DNA of 64,000 nt from G963663365 sp963663365. Lineage in GTDB: Bacteria; Hinthialibacterota; Hinthialibacteria; Hinthialibacterales; G963663365. Location: NCBI GenBank assembly GCA_963663365.2, contig CAXXIH010000005.1:186001-250000 (forward strand), read 5' to 3'. The notes beneath the pieces are model-generated. The model saw only the letters and a program-made list of their open reading frames with translations, ran no database searches and was not told the DNA's origin. A program made the position numbers and the translations under genes. Positions 26,540 through 35,141 of this stretch are shown piece by piece; position 1 is the stretch's first letter, and each line of letters starts with the position of its first letter.

Positions 26540-27913
26540 TTAGAACTTATAAATCACTGATCCCTGAACACGTACACTGTCTTCGGTATCTTGGTTCTCG
26601 TATTCCGTCTCCCAATAAGAGAGTTCCATACCCAAGCGGACGGACTTATTCCAATCGTAGAGAACATTCCCCCAAACAGAGCCGTTCCTTGAACGTGCAC
26701 CATTCGGCAGGTCGCTGTTTTTAGGATCATCGATACTGCCACCAAGGTTAAAGGACCACCGGTCAAAGGGTCCGAAAGCCAGCTGAGCCCAACCTCCCGT
26801 GCTTTCAATCTCATCGATACTTAAAAGGGCGCCTTGGAAATTCTTTACATTCACACCGCGTGAGATCACGCCGCCATCCACGGATTCAACGGTAATCCCT
26901 TGAGCCACGCCACCCAGGTACGCATCAAGATTCGCGCCTGTCCAAGCTTCTGCGGAAAATGCCAGCCAGCTGGCAATCGGCAACTGAACATCGATACCTG
27001 TTGACCATGAATCGACATCCTCGCTTCCGCCGGGATGATCGTATTCTTCTTCACCCCAATGTCCCGATACGCCGAATGATGCATTGCGGCCTCCCCAAAC
27101 CGGGAAGTTGTACGCAACACGGCCCTGCAAACTCGGGAACCCGGAGTCTTCACCTGTATCTCCGTTGCCAAAAGCCGTGTCGTCACCGATGGTCCGGGCC
27201 GCGGCAACCTGCATTGTTAATTTGGAACTATCGGAAACATCGAAGCCTTTGGTGAGACGTAATTGAGGACGGCGGTAGCCAATATCACCCGCCCACCAAG
27301 CCACCGGATAATTCAAAGTCGTTGGCACCAAAGGCTGAATCACATCGGTCGTTTGTCCGGCAAGTATACTGAAGTCGGAATCCGGCCATTGCATCTGCAA
27401 AAAGGCATGGCGCATCATCAGACGGGCTTTGTTCTCTGCTCCGCCTTCAAAAAAGTCGACTTCAATCTGTGCGTTCGATTTGGCGGTCCCGTATTCGGGC
27501 CCGTTTAGCTTAAGCCCCAAACGGGATTGGTTCGCAGTAATGTTAAATTGTTCATCATCATCGCCGTTCGGTAGAACCCAACGCGCAAAATTACCGGTGT
27601 CCGTGTCGCTGCTGTCATAAGACGCATCCAACTTCACATAGCCGTAAAGTTCCGCTTGATTAGAAGATAAAATCGGATATTTGCCTTCAGGAATCTTCGC
27701 GTCACTCTGCGCTTCCTGTCCTGGACTCGTGGTTCCCGTAAGCCGGGCCTCCAATTCTGCATTCCGCTCTTCCTGAGCCTGCAGACGCTTTTCCAGTTGC
27801 TCGACCTTCGCCTGAAGCGAACGCAGAACATCTTCGGTGCTATCAGCACTGACAGATGGCACACAGATACTTGCCAAAAGACCGAAACAGATAATAGCGC
27901 TAAAGATTTTCAT
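26540..27913 (-). CDS. Outer-membrane porin, DcaP-like
   Basis: This 457-residue protein has a signal peptide (FSAIICFGLLASICVPSVSA), then a short coiled coil with heptads (LRSLQAKVEQLEKRLQAQEE), then a beta-barrel. The barrel begins AELYGYVKLDASYDSSD and ends with VIYKF; the terminal phenylalanine is the signature of outer-membrane barrels assembled by BAM. The layout, with coiled coil then barrel, matches DcaP-type trimeric porins, which pass sugars or small dicarboxylates. ATG 27913 follows GGAG and begins the signal peptide; the frame upstream to 27967 is not needed. A strong terminator lies downstream. It would admit sugar products made by the surface enzymes. Confidence 0.85.
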   Translation of the reverse strand: MKIFSAIICFGLLASICVPSVSADSTEDVLRSLQAKVEQLEKRLQAQEERNAELEARLTGTTSPGQEAQSDAKIPEGKYPILSSNQAELYGYVKLDASYDSSDTDTGNFARWVLPNGDDDEQFNITANQSRLGLKLNGPEYGTAKSNAQIEVDFFEGGAENKARLMMRHAFLQMQWPDSDFSILAGQTTDVIQPLVPTTLNYPVAWWAGDIGYRRPQLRLTKGFDVSDSSKLTMQVAAARTIGDDTAFGNGDTGEDSGFPSLQGRVAYNFPVWGGRNASFGVSGHWGEEEYDHPGGSEDVDSWSTGIDVQLPIASWLAFSAEAWTGANLDAYLGGVAQGITVESVDGGVISRGVNVKNFQGALLSIDEIESTGGWAQLAFGPFDRWSFNLGGSIDDPKNSDLPNGARSRNGSVWGNVLYDWNKSVRLGMELSYWETEYENQDTEDSVRVQGSVIYKF

Positions 27914-28375
27914 AGCCTCTCCACCTCGCCACCTTGTAAGAATTGTTTCATCCAACGGCATTCTCAATGCCGCTTTTATATTTACTTATAAATACGTACT
28001 AACTGGGCAGACAATTCTCATCCAAACCCAATAACCGCAAAAACCAAAATCAATATAGGGAAAATCTGACTGCACGCCACCGCAAATCATGGAAAACAGC
28101 CAGATAATACAGGAAGGCCGCCATAGATGGCCGACAATCCACACCACATCGCTATACAAAATTAATCAACGCAAATAACAATCACCCTTGCTTCGGAAAT
28201 ACGGACCGTTTTTTCGTTCGTTTTTCGCGCAGCAGGCAGAAACCTGCAACCATCTCTCTATGTATTTGGTGTATCGCAAAATTCGCGGTGAGTCAAATTG
28301 CAATGAGGATAGCTCACCCGGCGCCTATACAAAATAGAGGCGGGAAAGAAAATACGTGGCACAAATCCTGAAAGC
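27914..28375. other. Intergenic region upstream of the porin
   Basis: This gap of 462 bases contains no gene that I can support. It holds the promoter and leader of the porin on the minus strand and the 3' end of the Gfo/Idh gene. A small hairpin near 28236 (arms GCAGG and CCTGC) is the only secondary structure noticed. There is no module of the composite repeat family here. Confidence 0.4.
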
Positions 28376-29668
28376 CTACACCTCGGGCAAGGCATACGGC
28401 TCCCGGTATTCCTTTGTCATCATGCCATTGGCCTCGTCATCTTCGCCGAATGTCTCTGTCTCCGGATCGTAATCCACATTCCGTCCCAAACGTGAGGCGA
28501 TATTGCCAAGATGGCACAAGGTTGTGCTTAGTCTCCCAATGGCGATATCCGCATTAGGACGCTTGCGGCTTTTGATACAGTCGATGAAATTGGCGGCGTG
28601 AGATCCACCTTCGAACTTGTCGGACAGCCCAGTCTCTTTTCCGTCTTGCTTTACACACCACTGGTTACTATCCGCAATCAGAGCCCCCTCCGTCCCATAG
28701 AATCCGAGGCCGAAATTGATCCCTTCCGGCGCGCTGTGCTTACCAAAGGAACGCAATTCCCATGAGAGCATGAGATCGCCGTAATCGTAGGTGATGATCT
28801 GCGTATCCGGGACTTCTTTGGCATCGTCCAGCCAATAGATGCCGGCATTGCCGGATATTCGTGTCGGCAGGCAATTGTCGATCCCGCGCATCTCCGAAAT
28901 CGCCCATAGGCAAAGATCGAGAAAATGAACCCCCTGATTCCCCAGTTCCGTATTGCCGTAATCGTAGAAAAACCGCCAATTGTAATGAAACCGGTTCGGA
29001 TTAAAGGGCCGCTCCGGGGCCGGGCCCAGCCAACGATCATAATCCACACCGGAGGGGACTTCTTCATCCGGTGGTGTTCCAATACTTTTACGCAATTGAA
29101 CTCCCCAGGCCTTAATAAGACAAATGTCACCCAATTTGCCCGAAAGAATCGTCTCGACTGCTGTTTTAAAATGGTTCTGACTTCTGCGGTGCGTTCCTAC
29201 TTGCACCACACGTTTATGCTTCCTGGCCGCTTTAAGCATCTGCTGCCCCTCATGAATTGTATGGGAAAGCGGCTTCTCCACATAAATATCTTTTCCCGCC
29301 TGACACGCATGGATGGTCTGAATCGCATGCCAATGGTCCGGCGTCCCAAAAATGACACCGTCGATTTCACTGTTATCTAAAAGTTCCCGGTAATCCTTAA
29401 CGCATTTGACAGGTTGTTCCTGTTCGCTTTTAAGTTCTGCGCTGACTTTCTCCAACACCGCGTCATCTATATCGCAAAGAACTTGGATGGCCGCGTTATG
29501 CCGTAGCGCCTCTTTGGCAACGCTGAAACCACGTGCCCGGCATCCAACCAAGCCAAGCTGCACCCGTTCATTAGCCCCCATCGCTTTCGGATTCAGATTG
29601 ACCGCACCCGCTGCAACCGCAGCAGCGCCGGCATGTTTCATGAAGGATCGCCGGTTGACGTTGTCCAT
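28376..29668 (-). CDS. Tat-exported Gfo/Idh/MocA oxidoreductase
   Basis: This 430-residue protein has a twin-arginine signal (NRRSFMKHAGAAAVAAGA), then a Rossmann fold (LGLVGCRARGF, slightly degenerate) and the signature EKPLSHT. The C-terminal domain includes GNTELGNQGVHFLDLCLW. Tat export means it folds with its nucleotide before transport, as for glucose-fructose oxidoreductase. It would oxidise or exchange sugars in the periplasm. Its GGAAGGAG site lies upstream of the ATG. The divergent class III aminotransferase starts 197 bases away. Confidence 0.9.
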   Translation of the reverse strand: MDNVNRRSFMKHAGAAAVAAGAVNLNPKAMGANERVQLGLVGCRARGFSVAKEALRHNAAIQVLCDIDDAVLEKVSAELKSEQEQPVKCVKDYRELLDNSEIDGVIFGTPDHWHAIQTIHACQAGKDIYVEKPLSHTIHEGQQMLKAARKHKRVVQVGTHRRSQNHFKTAVETILSGKLGDICLIKAWGVQLRKSIGTPPDEEVPSGVDYDRWLGPAPERPFNPNRFHYNWRFFYDYGNTELGNQGVHFLDLCLWAISEMRGIDNCLPTRISGNAGIYWLDDAKEVPDTQIITYDYGDLMLSWELRSFGKHSAPEGINFGLGFYGTEGALIADSNQWCVKQDGKETGLSDKFEGGSHAANFIDCIKSRKRPNADIAIGRLSTTLCHLGNIASRLGRNVDYDPETETFGEDDEANGMMTKEYREPYALPEV

Positions 29669-29865
29669 CGCTCAAAACACTCCTTCCAAGCTTGCATAAG
29701 GCCGGAATACGCTTAGTTGTAACACAATCTGCACGTTTCACAAACTTCTGCCCATCGCGGCATGGCAATGCGCATCGCCTCTCTTTGCGCAACAACCTGA
29801 TTGCAAAAAAGACTCAGCGGTGGCAACCTGAACCATTGCATTTGAAGTTGAGGAGATTAAGAACC

Positions 29866-31215
29866 TTGAATACGCATCAAGAAATCCATACAGACTACAG
29901 AACGATTGTTACTCCGATTCCTGCACCCGATTCCAAGCAATTATTTGAATCACTCAGCCGTCATGAACCGCGCTCAATGAGTGGACAACCCCAGGTTATT
30001 TGGGACCGCGCGGAAGGTTTTCAGATATGGGATGCCTATGGCAACCAGTGGATCGATTTTTCAAGCGGCGTTCTCGTCACCAATGCTGGTCATGGTCCCC
30101 AAAAAATGCGCGATGCGCTCCATGCACAGATTGACAAAGGGCTGCTCCATAGCTACTGCTTCCCGAACCGGCCGCGTATCGATCTTGTCGAAAAACTGAC
30201 ATCCTTGGCCCCGGCCCCGCTGGAAAAAGCCTTCCTGCTGACCACAGGTTCGGAATCAACCGAATGCGCCATTAAGTTGGCTCGCACATATGGGATACGG
30301 CATCATGGGCCTGAGAAGATCAACCTGATCGGTTTCATCAATGATTTCCATGGGCGTACCCTGGGCGCCCAACTGGCCGGTGGATTCCAAGCCCAAAAGG
30401 AATGGATCGTCAATCTCGATCCAGGCATGGTTCAGGTTCCCTACCCCGATGGTTTCCGTGTAAAGGATACCTCATTTGACCTCTTCTTAAGTTCGCTTGA
30501 AGAACGGGGATGTTCCGCTGCCAAGACCGCCGGTGTCATCGTTGAAACCTACCCGGGCGCATCCGCCGCATTCATGCCCGTTGAATATGCTCAAAAACTC
30601 CGGGCCTGGTGCGATGAAAATGATGTGCTTCTCATCTTTGATGAAGTCCAAGCCGGTTTTGGACGGTGCGGCAAATGGTTCGGCTTCGAACATTATGGCG
30701 TAAAAGCCGATATGGTCTGTTGCGGCAAAGGCATATCCAGCAGCCTTCCGCTTTCAGCCGTGATTGGGCGCGCCGATGTTATGGATATGTACGGTCCCGG
30801 TGAAATGAGCAGCACACATTCCGGAAATCCCATCTGTTGCATAGCCGCAAAAACCAGCATCGAGATCATCGAGCAAGAAGGATTAGTCGAAAACGCCGCC
30901 AAACTAGAGCCGGTTTTGTTAGATGCCTGCCGCCGTATCATGCAACGCTCGGAAGGTCACATCGGCCATGTCGATGGCAAAGGGCTTGTAGCCGCATTGC
31001 AGGTGGTCATCCCCGGAACCACCGATCCCGATAAGGATATGGCCACACGTATGGTGTGGCGCTGTGTTGAAAACGGCGTCATGTTGTTCGCCCCTGTGGG
31101 AGTCGGCGGTGGAGCCCTTAAAATCAATCCCCCGCTCTGCATCACCGAAGAGGCCATGCTGGAAGGTCTTCAGGTTGTTGAGGACTGTATTATCACTGAA
31201 ATCAATGCAAAATAA
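29866..31215 (+). CDS. Class III aminotransferase (4-aminobutyrate aminotransferase-like)
   Basis: This is a 449-residue PLP enzyme. Motifs include GNQWIDFSSGVLVTNAGHG, LTTGSESTECAIKLAR, VLLIFDEVQAGFGR and the lysine Lys288 in VCCGKGISSSLPLS. These match the GABA/ornithine transaminase group, with glutamate-type donors expected. The start is TTG 29866: AGGAG ends 10 bases before it, and no ATG lies in a credible place. The open frame extends to 29692, but those extra codons fall in the promoter region. The gene is followed 38 bases later by the FAD oxidoreductase, so the two may form an operon. Confidence 0.85.
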   Translation: MNTHQEIHTDYRTIVTPIPAPDSKQLFESLSRHEPRSMSGQPQVIWDRAEGFQIWDAYGNQWIDFSSGVLVTNAGHGPQKMRDALHAQIDKGLLHSYCFPNRPRIDLVEKLTSLAPAPLEKAFLLTTGSESTECAIKLARTYGIRHHGPEKINLIGFINDFHGRTLGAQLAGGFQAQKEWIVNLDPGMVQVPYPDGFRVKDTSFDLFLSSLEERGCSAAKTAGVIVETYPGASAAFMPVEYAQKLRAWCDENDVLLIFDEVQAGFGRCGKWFGFEHYGVKADMVCCGKGISSSLPLSAVIGRADVMDMYGPGEMSSTHSGNPICCIAAKTSIEIIEQEGLVENAAKLEPVLLDACRRIMQRSEGHIGHVDGKGLVAALQVVIPGTTDPDKDMATRMVWRCVENGVMLFAPVGVGGGALKINPPLCITEEAMLEGLQVVEDCIITEINAK

Positions 31216-31253
31216 GTAGTGCATTACATCACGATCACCGGATGGAGTCTGAC

Positions 31254-33143
31254 GTGCAAATAAGGTTACGAATTCCGCTGTTTATTTTTTTCTGTGGCTT
31301 TCTAATTACCTGCGTCACTCCATCCTGGTCGTGGTGTGAAACACACCATGAACGCTTTGATGTCGTTGTTGTAGGAGCAACGCCGGGCGGCATAATGGCC
31401 GCCGTGGCTGCAGCCCGAAGCGACTGCCGGGTGCTATTGCTTGACCGGAATCGCCATATCGGCGGACTGCCTGCCAATGGCCTGGGAGCGACCGATATAG
31501 CTACGCGCGGCGCAACAGGCGGTCTTTTTCTCGAATTCGTCAATCGGATTCACAAATACTACATCGACACCTATGGCCCGGATTCCGCACAGGTCAAAGC
31601 GTGCAGCCAAGGGTATCATTTCGAACCGCATATCGCCGAAATGATTTTCGAACAATTCCTGCAGGAACATCGAGACAAAATCGAAGTGCGCAAACAGCGG
31701 CAATTCGATGCCTTGCCCTCAAATGTCCTTAAAAACGGCCAGACCATCACCGGTATCACCGTCACCAATCTCGATACGAATCAAGAAGAACACATCCAAG
31801 GCCGGGTTTTCATCGATGCGACCTATGAGGGCGATTTGGCCGCCGCAGCCGGGGCGGATTACCTCACCGGAAGAGAGCCGCAATCCAAATTCAACGAACC
31901 GATGGCCGGACGTCTCTACAAACGTTGGCGCGAACCGGAGATCGGTGAAGGCTCAACCGGTCTCGGCGATAACGCCGTCCAAGCCTACAACTACCGCCTA
32001 TGCCTAACGAAAAATCCTGAAAACCAAGTCCCCATCCCCAAACCGAAACACTACAACCGTGATGAGTTCGTATCCCTCATCGATGACGTGAAACAAGACC
32101 GGGCCACAGGAATCCACCATGGCGAAATGGCCTATGAAGGTATCGGCAGGATCACCAATATGGCCCGGCTTCCGAATGAAAAGACGGATGCCAATAATCA
32201 ACACCTGGCCTTTCTATCGACCGATCTGCCTGAAGAAAACTGGCCGTGGCCCACATCCGGCTGGGACTGGCGCGATGCTTATGCCGAACGGCTAAAGGAA
32301 TACACGTTAGGGCTGATTTGGTTTGCACAGCATGATTCGGAACTGCCCGAAACATTCCGCAATGAATGTCTCAAGTGGGGACTGGCCAAAGATGAGTACA
32401 CCGATAACCATAACTTCCCCCGCCAGGTCTATGTTCGTGAGGGAAGACGTATCGTCGGTGAATATCTTTTCACGGCCCATGATGCCCTGCCCCAAGTAAA
32501 AAACGGCCGCCCCCCACTCCATGCCGATAGCATCACCGCCAGTCATTACTCGCTCGATTCCCATGCCGTACGCAAACGTGAACCCGGGCGAACACACCTG
32601 GATGGTTTCTTCAGCTATGGGACAAAGCCTTATACCGTTCCGTACCGCGTCATTGTCCCAAAGAAAGTGGATGGATTATTGATCCCCGTTCCGGTCTCCG
32701 GCACTCATATCGGCTTCAGCACGTTACGTATGGAGCCGTGTTGGATGGCGTTGGGACAAGCCGCAGGAATCGCCGCCGGGATCGCCATTCAACAAGATTT
32801 TCCCGTACACGAACTCGAAGCCTCAATCATCCAAAACGTCTTGCTCGATCACGGCGCGGTCTTGGTCTATTTCAAAGATGTGCAACCCGGTGCGCAGCAT
32901 TTCAAAGCACTGCAATTCTTCGCCCTGCGCGGTTTCTACCCTCCGGCGGAATGGGAAGCGAAATTGGATAAGATCATTTCCGATGATTGGACCGCGAAAT
33001 GGCTCAAGTGGTCCGGCTTGGAATCGCTTCAAACCTACACGCCGGGCCAAACTACCCGGGGAGTGTTTCTCGACTGCCTTTTTGAAGCGGTAAAAGAATT
33101 ACCCCAAACACGCCTGGCAACGATCAAAGGCGAATGGCAATAG
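31254..33143 (+). CDS. Secreted FAD-dependent oxidoreductase (FAD_oxidored)
   Basis: This protein of 629 residues has a signal peptide (LFIFFCGFLITCVTPSWS) and then an FAD-binding beta-alpha-beta motif (VVVVGATPGGIMAAVAAA). The acidic residue follows at LLLDRN, then IGGLPANGLGATD. Blocks such as FIDATYEGDLAAAAG and GQAAGIAAGIAIQQ match the FAD_oxidored family (PF12831). The likely start is GTG 31254, since GGAG precedes it by 6 bases; ATG 31242 would add four residues. The substrate is unknown. It ends only three bases from the convergent pseudopilin stop. Confidence 0.85.
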   Translation: MQIRLRIPLFIFFCGFLITCVTPSWSWCETHHERFDVVVVGATPGGIMAAVAAARSDCRVLLLDRNRHIGGLPANGLGATDIATRGATGGLFLEFVNRIHKYYIDTYGPDSAQVKACSQGYHFEPHIAEMIFEQFLQEHRDKIEVRKQRQFDALPSNVLKNGQTITGITVTNLDTNQEEHIQGRVFIDATYEGDLAAAAGADYLTGREPQSKFNEPMAGRLYKRWREPEIGEGSTGLGDNAVQAYNYRLCLTKNPENQVPIPKPKHYNRDEFVSLIDDVKQDRATGIHHGEMAYEGIGRITNMARLPNEKTDANNQHLAFLSTDLPEENWPWPTSGWDWRDAYAERLKEYTLGLIWFAQHDSELPETFRNECLKWGLAKDEYTDNHNFPRQVYVREGRRIVGEYLFTAHDALPQVKNGRPPLHADSITASHYSLDSHAVRKREPGRTHLDGFFSYGTKPYTVPYRVIVPKKVDGLLIPVPVSGTHIGFSTLRMEPCWMALGQAAGIAAGIAIQQDFPVHELEASIIQNVLLDHGAVLVYFKDVQPGAQHFKALQFFALRGFYPPAEWEAKLDKIISDDWTAKWLKWSGLESLQTYTPGQTTRGVFLDCLFEAVKELPQTRLATIKGEWQ

Positions 33144-33146
33144 GCA

Positions 33147-33746
33147 TTAGGGACCAAAACGGAAAAAATCTCCGCTGCTGACCACGCCATTGGAAGCTTG
33201 ATACGGCAAATAAACGCCGCGCGGATTGGCTGATGTATCATCCGGTGAAAGATTCATGTTCTTATCCGGACCGCGCGAACGCAACATCCAGATATAAGGC
33301 CCTGGCAGTAAGATACCTTTGTATTTACCAATATCCCCCTCATAGGTTGTAAACACCCGGTCTTCGATCGTGTTATAGCCATACCGCTTCCCTCGTAAGC
33401 CGTCGTGATCCTCCTCCAAACCGAATGGATCGTCGACACTTTCCGGGTTGTTTAAGTAGGCGACCGGAGTTGAGAGCGAATTGAAATACCGGGGATCCGA
33501 ATGTCCGCCCCACAGCGGGTATGGCGGATAACCGTTATTGTCCAGACGATATGACTCCAACGCCGTAGCCAATGTCCGCATATCGCCGTCGACTTTGGCG
33601 ATTTTGGCCCGGACCTGCGCATTGAGGAAATTCGGAACGGCAATCGCAGCCAAAATTCCGATAATCGCCACGACAATCAGCAGTTCGATCAAAGTAAATG
33701 CAAAGGTTCTTAAATCGTCCTTTAAAATTTGACGAGGCATCATCAT
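33147..33746 (-). CDS. Type II secretion-like pseudopilin, paralogue 3 (Ala at -1)
   Basis: This is a pseudopilin of about 199 residues. The helix FTLIELLIVVAIIG is preceded by LRTFA, so the residue before the cleaved Phe is Ala instead of the usual Gly, and the leader is longer (about 16 residues). Then comes NFLNAQVRAK and TALESYRLDNNGYPPY. The C-terminus has RGPDKNMN and ends NGVVSSGDFFRFGP. Three ATG codons at 33740-33746 are possible starts, with only a weak ribosome site. The gene diverges from pseudopilin 4 and converges with the FAD oxidoreductase. Confidence 0.85.
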   Translation of the reverse strand: MMMPRQILKDDLRTFAFTLIELLIVVAIIGILAAIAVPNFLNAQVRAKIAKVDGDMRTLATALESYRLDNNGYPPYPLWGGHSDPRYFNSLSTPVAYLNNPESVDDPFGLEEDHDGLRGKRYGYNTIEDRVFTTYEGDIGKYKGILLPGPYIWMLRSRGPDKNMNLSPDDTSANPRGVYLPYQASNGVVSSGDFFRFGP

Positions 33747-34029
33747 GCGCACGGCGCACAAACCAAATTTTAGGATTTATAGAATCCCGGTCGCCGCCGT
33801 CCCCTATTCGAACTATAAATGTATTGTAGTGCATTCCCGACACCCCCTCAATGATTTCACAAGCCGTCTTCATTGGGAGGCCATATCTGCCAATAATACA
33901 AATTCTTACGATCACCTTCAGGCGGTATATTTAATTACAATCCCTCCATTTGATTCGGTCTCATTCCTATTCACATGTGGCGGGTTATGTGCGAAATTTT
34001 CTTATAAATCAACACCATGGAGTTGTCTG

Positions 34030-34647
34030 ATGAAACATAAATCCGGTTTCACCTTAATCGAACTTCTTATTGTTGTAGCCATTATTGGAATTCTGGCGGC
34101 CATCGCCGTCCCCAACTTTATGAACGCTCAAACTCGGGCCAAAATCGCCAAAGTAATATCCGAGCTGCGGAATCTGAGCCTTGCGCTCGAACAATACTCC
34201 ATGGACAACAACAACCAATATCCCGACACGGCCGGAACCGCTCAGACCGTCTATAAGCCACTCTATAAACTGACCTCACCTGTTCCCTACATGGCCTCGC
34301 TGCCGAGCCGCGATCTTTTCTTACCGCCGCTCTGGAGCAGCGACCAGGCGGGAGGCACACGGGATTATTGGTGGGATCCCTATTGGCTGGCGACATTTAC
34401 CACAACCCGTTATTACGGCAAAAGCCAAGCGGATGTGGCGGCTTACCGCATTGGTCCTATGCGCTACATTTTAGCCAGCGTCGGGCCCGATAAGGAATTT
34501 AATGGCACCCCGTTCTCGGGATATAAAACCAAAGATCTCTATTGGGTCCCGTATACCCCAACCAATGGCCTGCGCAGTATCGGCGATCTATTTTATTACG
34601 GACCGGGCGGAACAACCTCCGACGCTGTCCAAGACAAAGGCCGCTAA
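34030..34647 (+). CDS. Type II secretion-like pseudopilin, paralogue 4
   Basis: This 205-residue pseudopilin has the leader MKHKSG, the helix FTLIELLIVVAIIG and NFMNAQTRAKIAKV. Then comes LALEQYSMDNNNQYP and, near the C-terminus, VGPDKEFN, ending NGLRSIGDLFYYGPGG with a short charged tail. GGAG lies 7 bases before ATG 34030. The frame extends upstream to 33745, but that extension lacks a ribosome site and would bury the leader. It is followed by composite repeat copy 3. Confidence 0.9.
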   Translation: MKHKSGFTLIELLIVVAIIGILAAIAVPNFMNAQTRAKIAKVISELRNLSLALEQYSMDNNNQYPDTAGTAQTVYKPLYKLTSPVPYMASLPSRDLFLPPLWSSDQAGGTRDYWWDPYWLATFTTTRYYGKSQADVAAYRIGPMRYILASVGPDKEFNGTPFSGYKTKDLYWVPYTPTNGLRSIGDLFYYGPGGTTSDAVQDKGR

Positions 34648-34975
34648 CCGGGAGCGACTATAGTCGCTCTGCTCCGCAGGGTGCCAACCAAATAATTCAC
34701 TAGCAAACTTCGCTATGCAGGGTGCTGACTTGGTAATTTCTTTGGATAATCTTTGAAATCGTGAGCCGGTAGTCCCGTTTTAGCGGGACCACGGGGGTTC
34801 CCCGGCGGGAGGGCGAATTCCGCCATGGGCGGAATGAGCCGCTTGTTTGCCATACGTACACATGGTTCTCCCCATCCACCAACTCACTCCAACGGGTGGC
34901 ACAAGAGGCGGCAGTTTGTTTTGCTAACCCCAAAAATTCCCCCGCCATCCACTCAACTCCGCTTACATTTCATGT
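34648..34975 (+). repeat. Composite intergenic repeat, copy 3
   Basis: An inverted repeat of AGCGACTA and TAGTCGCT (34653-34668) opens the copy. CAGGGTGC follows at 34676 and again at 34718. GAAATCGTG starts 37 bases after the second one, at 34755. Next comes a block with GGCGGGAGGGCGAATTCC (34804-34844), and then a shortened GGGTGGCACAAGAGGCGG (34898-34915) that lacks the central hairpin. It separates pseudopilin 4 from the frameshifted secreted protein. Confidence 0.8.
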
Positions 34976-35141
34976 CTTCGAAATCCAAATGGACGTTCTC
35001 CAAACGCCGTTATATCATATTTACAGGCAACGGCCCGTGCCCCATAACCGGCACGTTGGCCTGATCGTTGGTCGTATATAAACACCATTAGCCTGCGTAT
35101 GTTCTGCGAAGGATTACCGGGAATGGGTAGGAGGGAGTTTC

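Noticed and set aside
29692..29865. N-terminal extension of the class III aminotransferase.
   Set aside because: It lies in the divergent promoter region, lacks similarity to the family, and TTG 29866 has a better ribosome site.
33745..34029. N-terminal extension of pseudopilin 4.
   Set aside because: The extension has no ribosome site and would displace the prepilin leader from the N-terminus.
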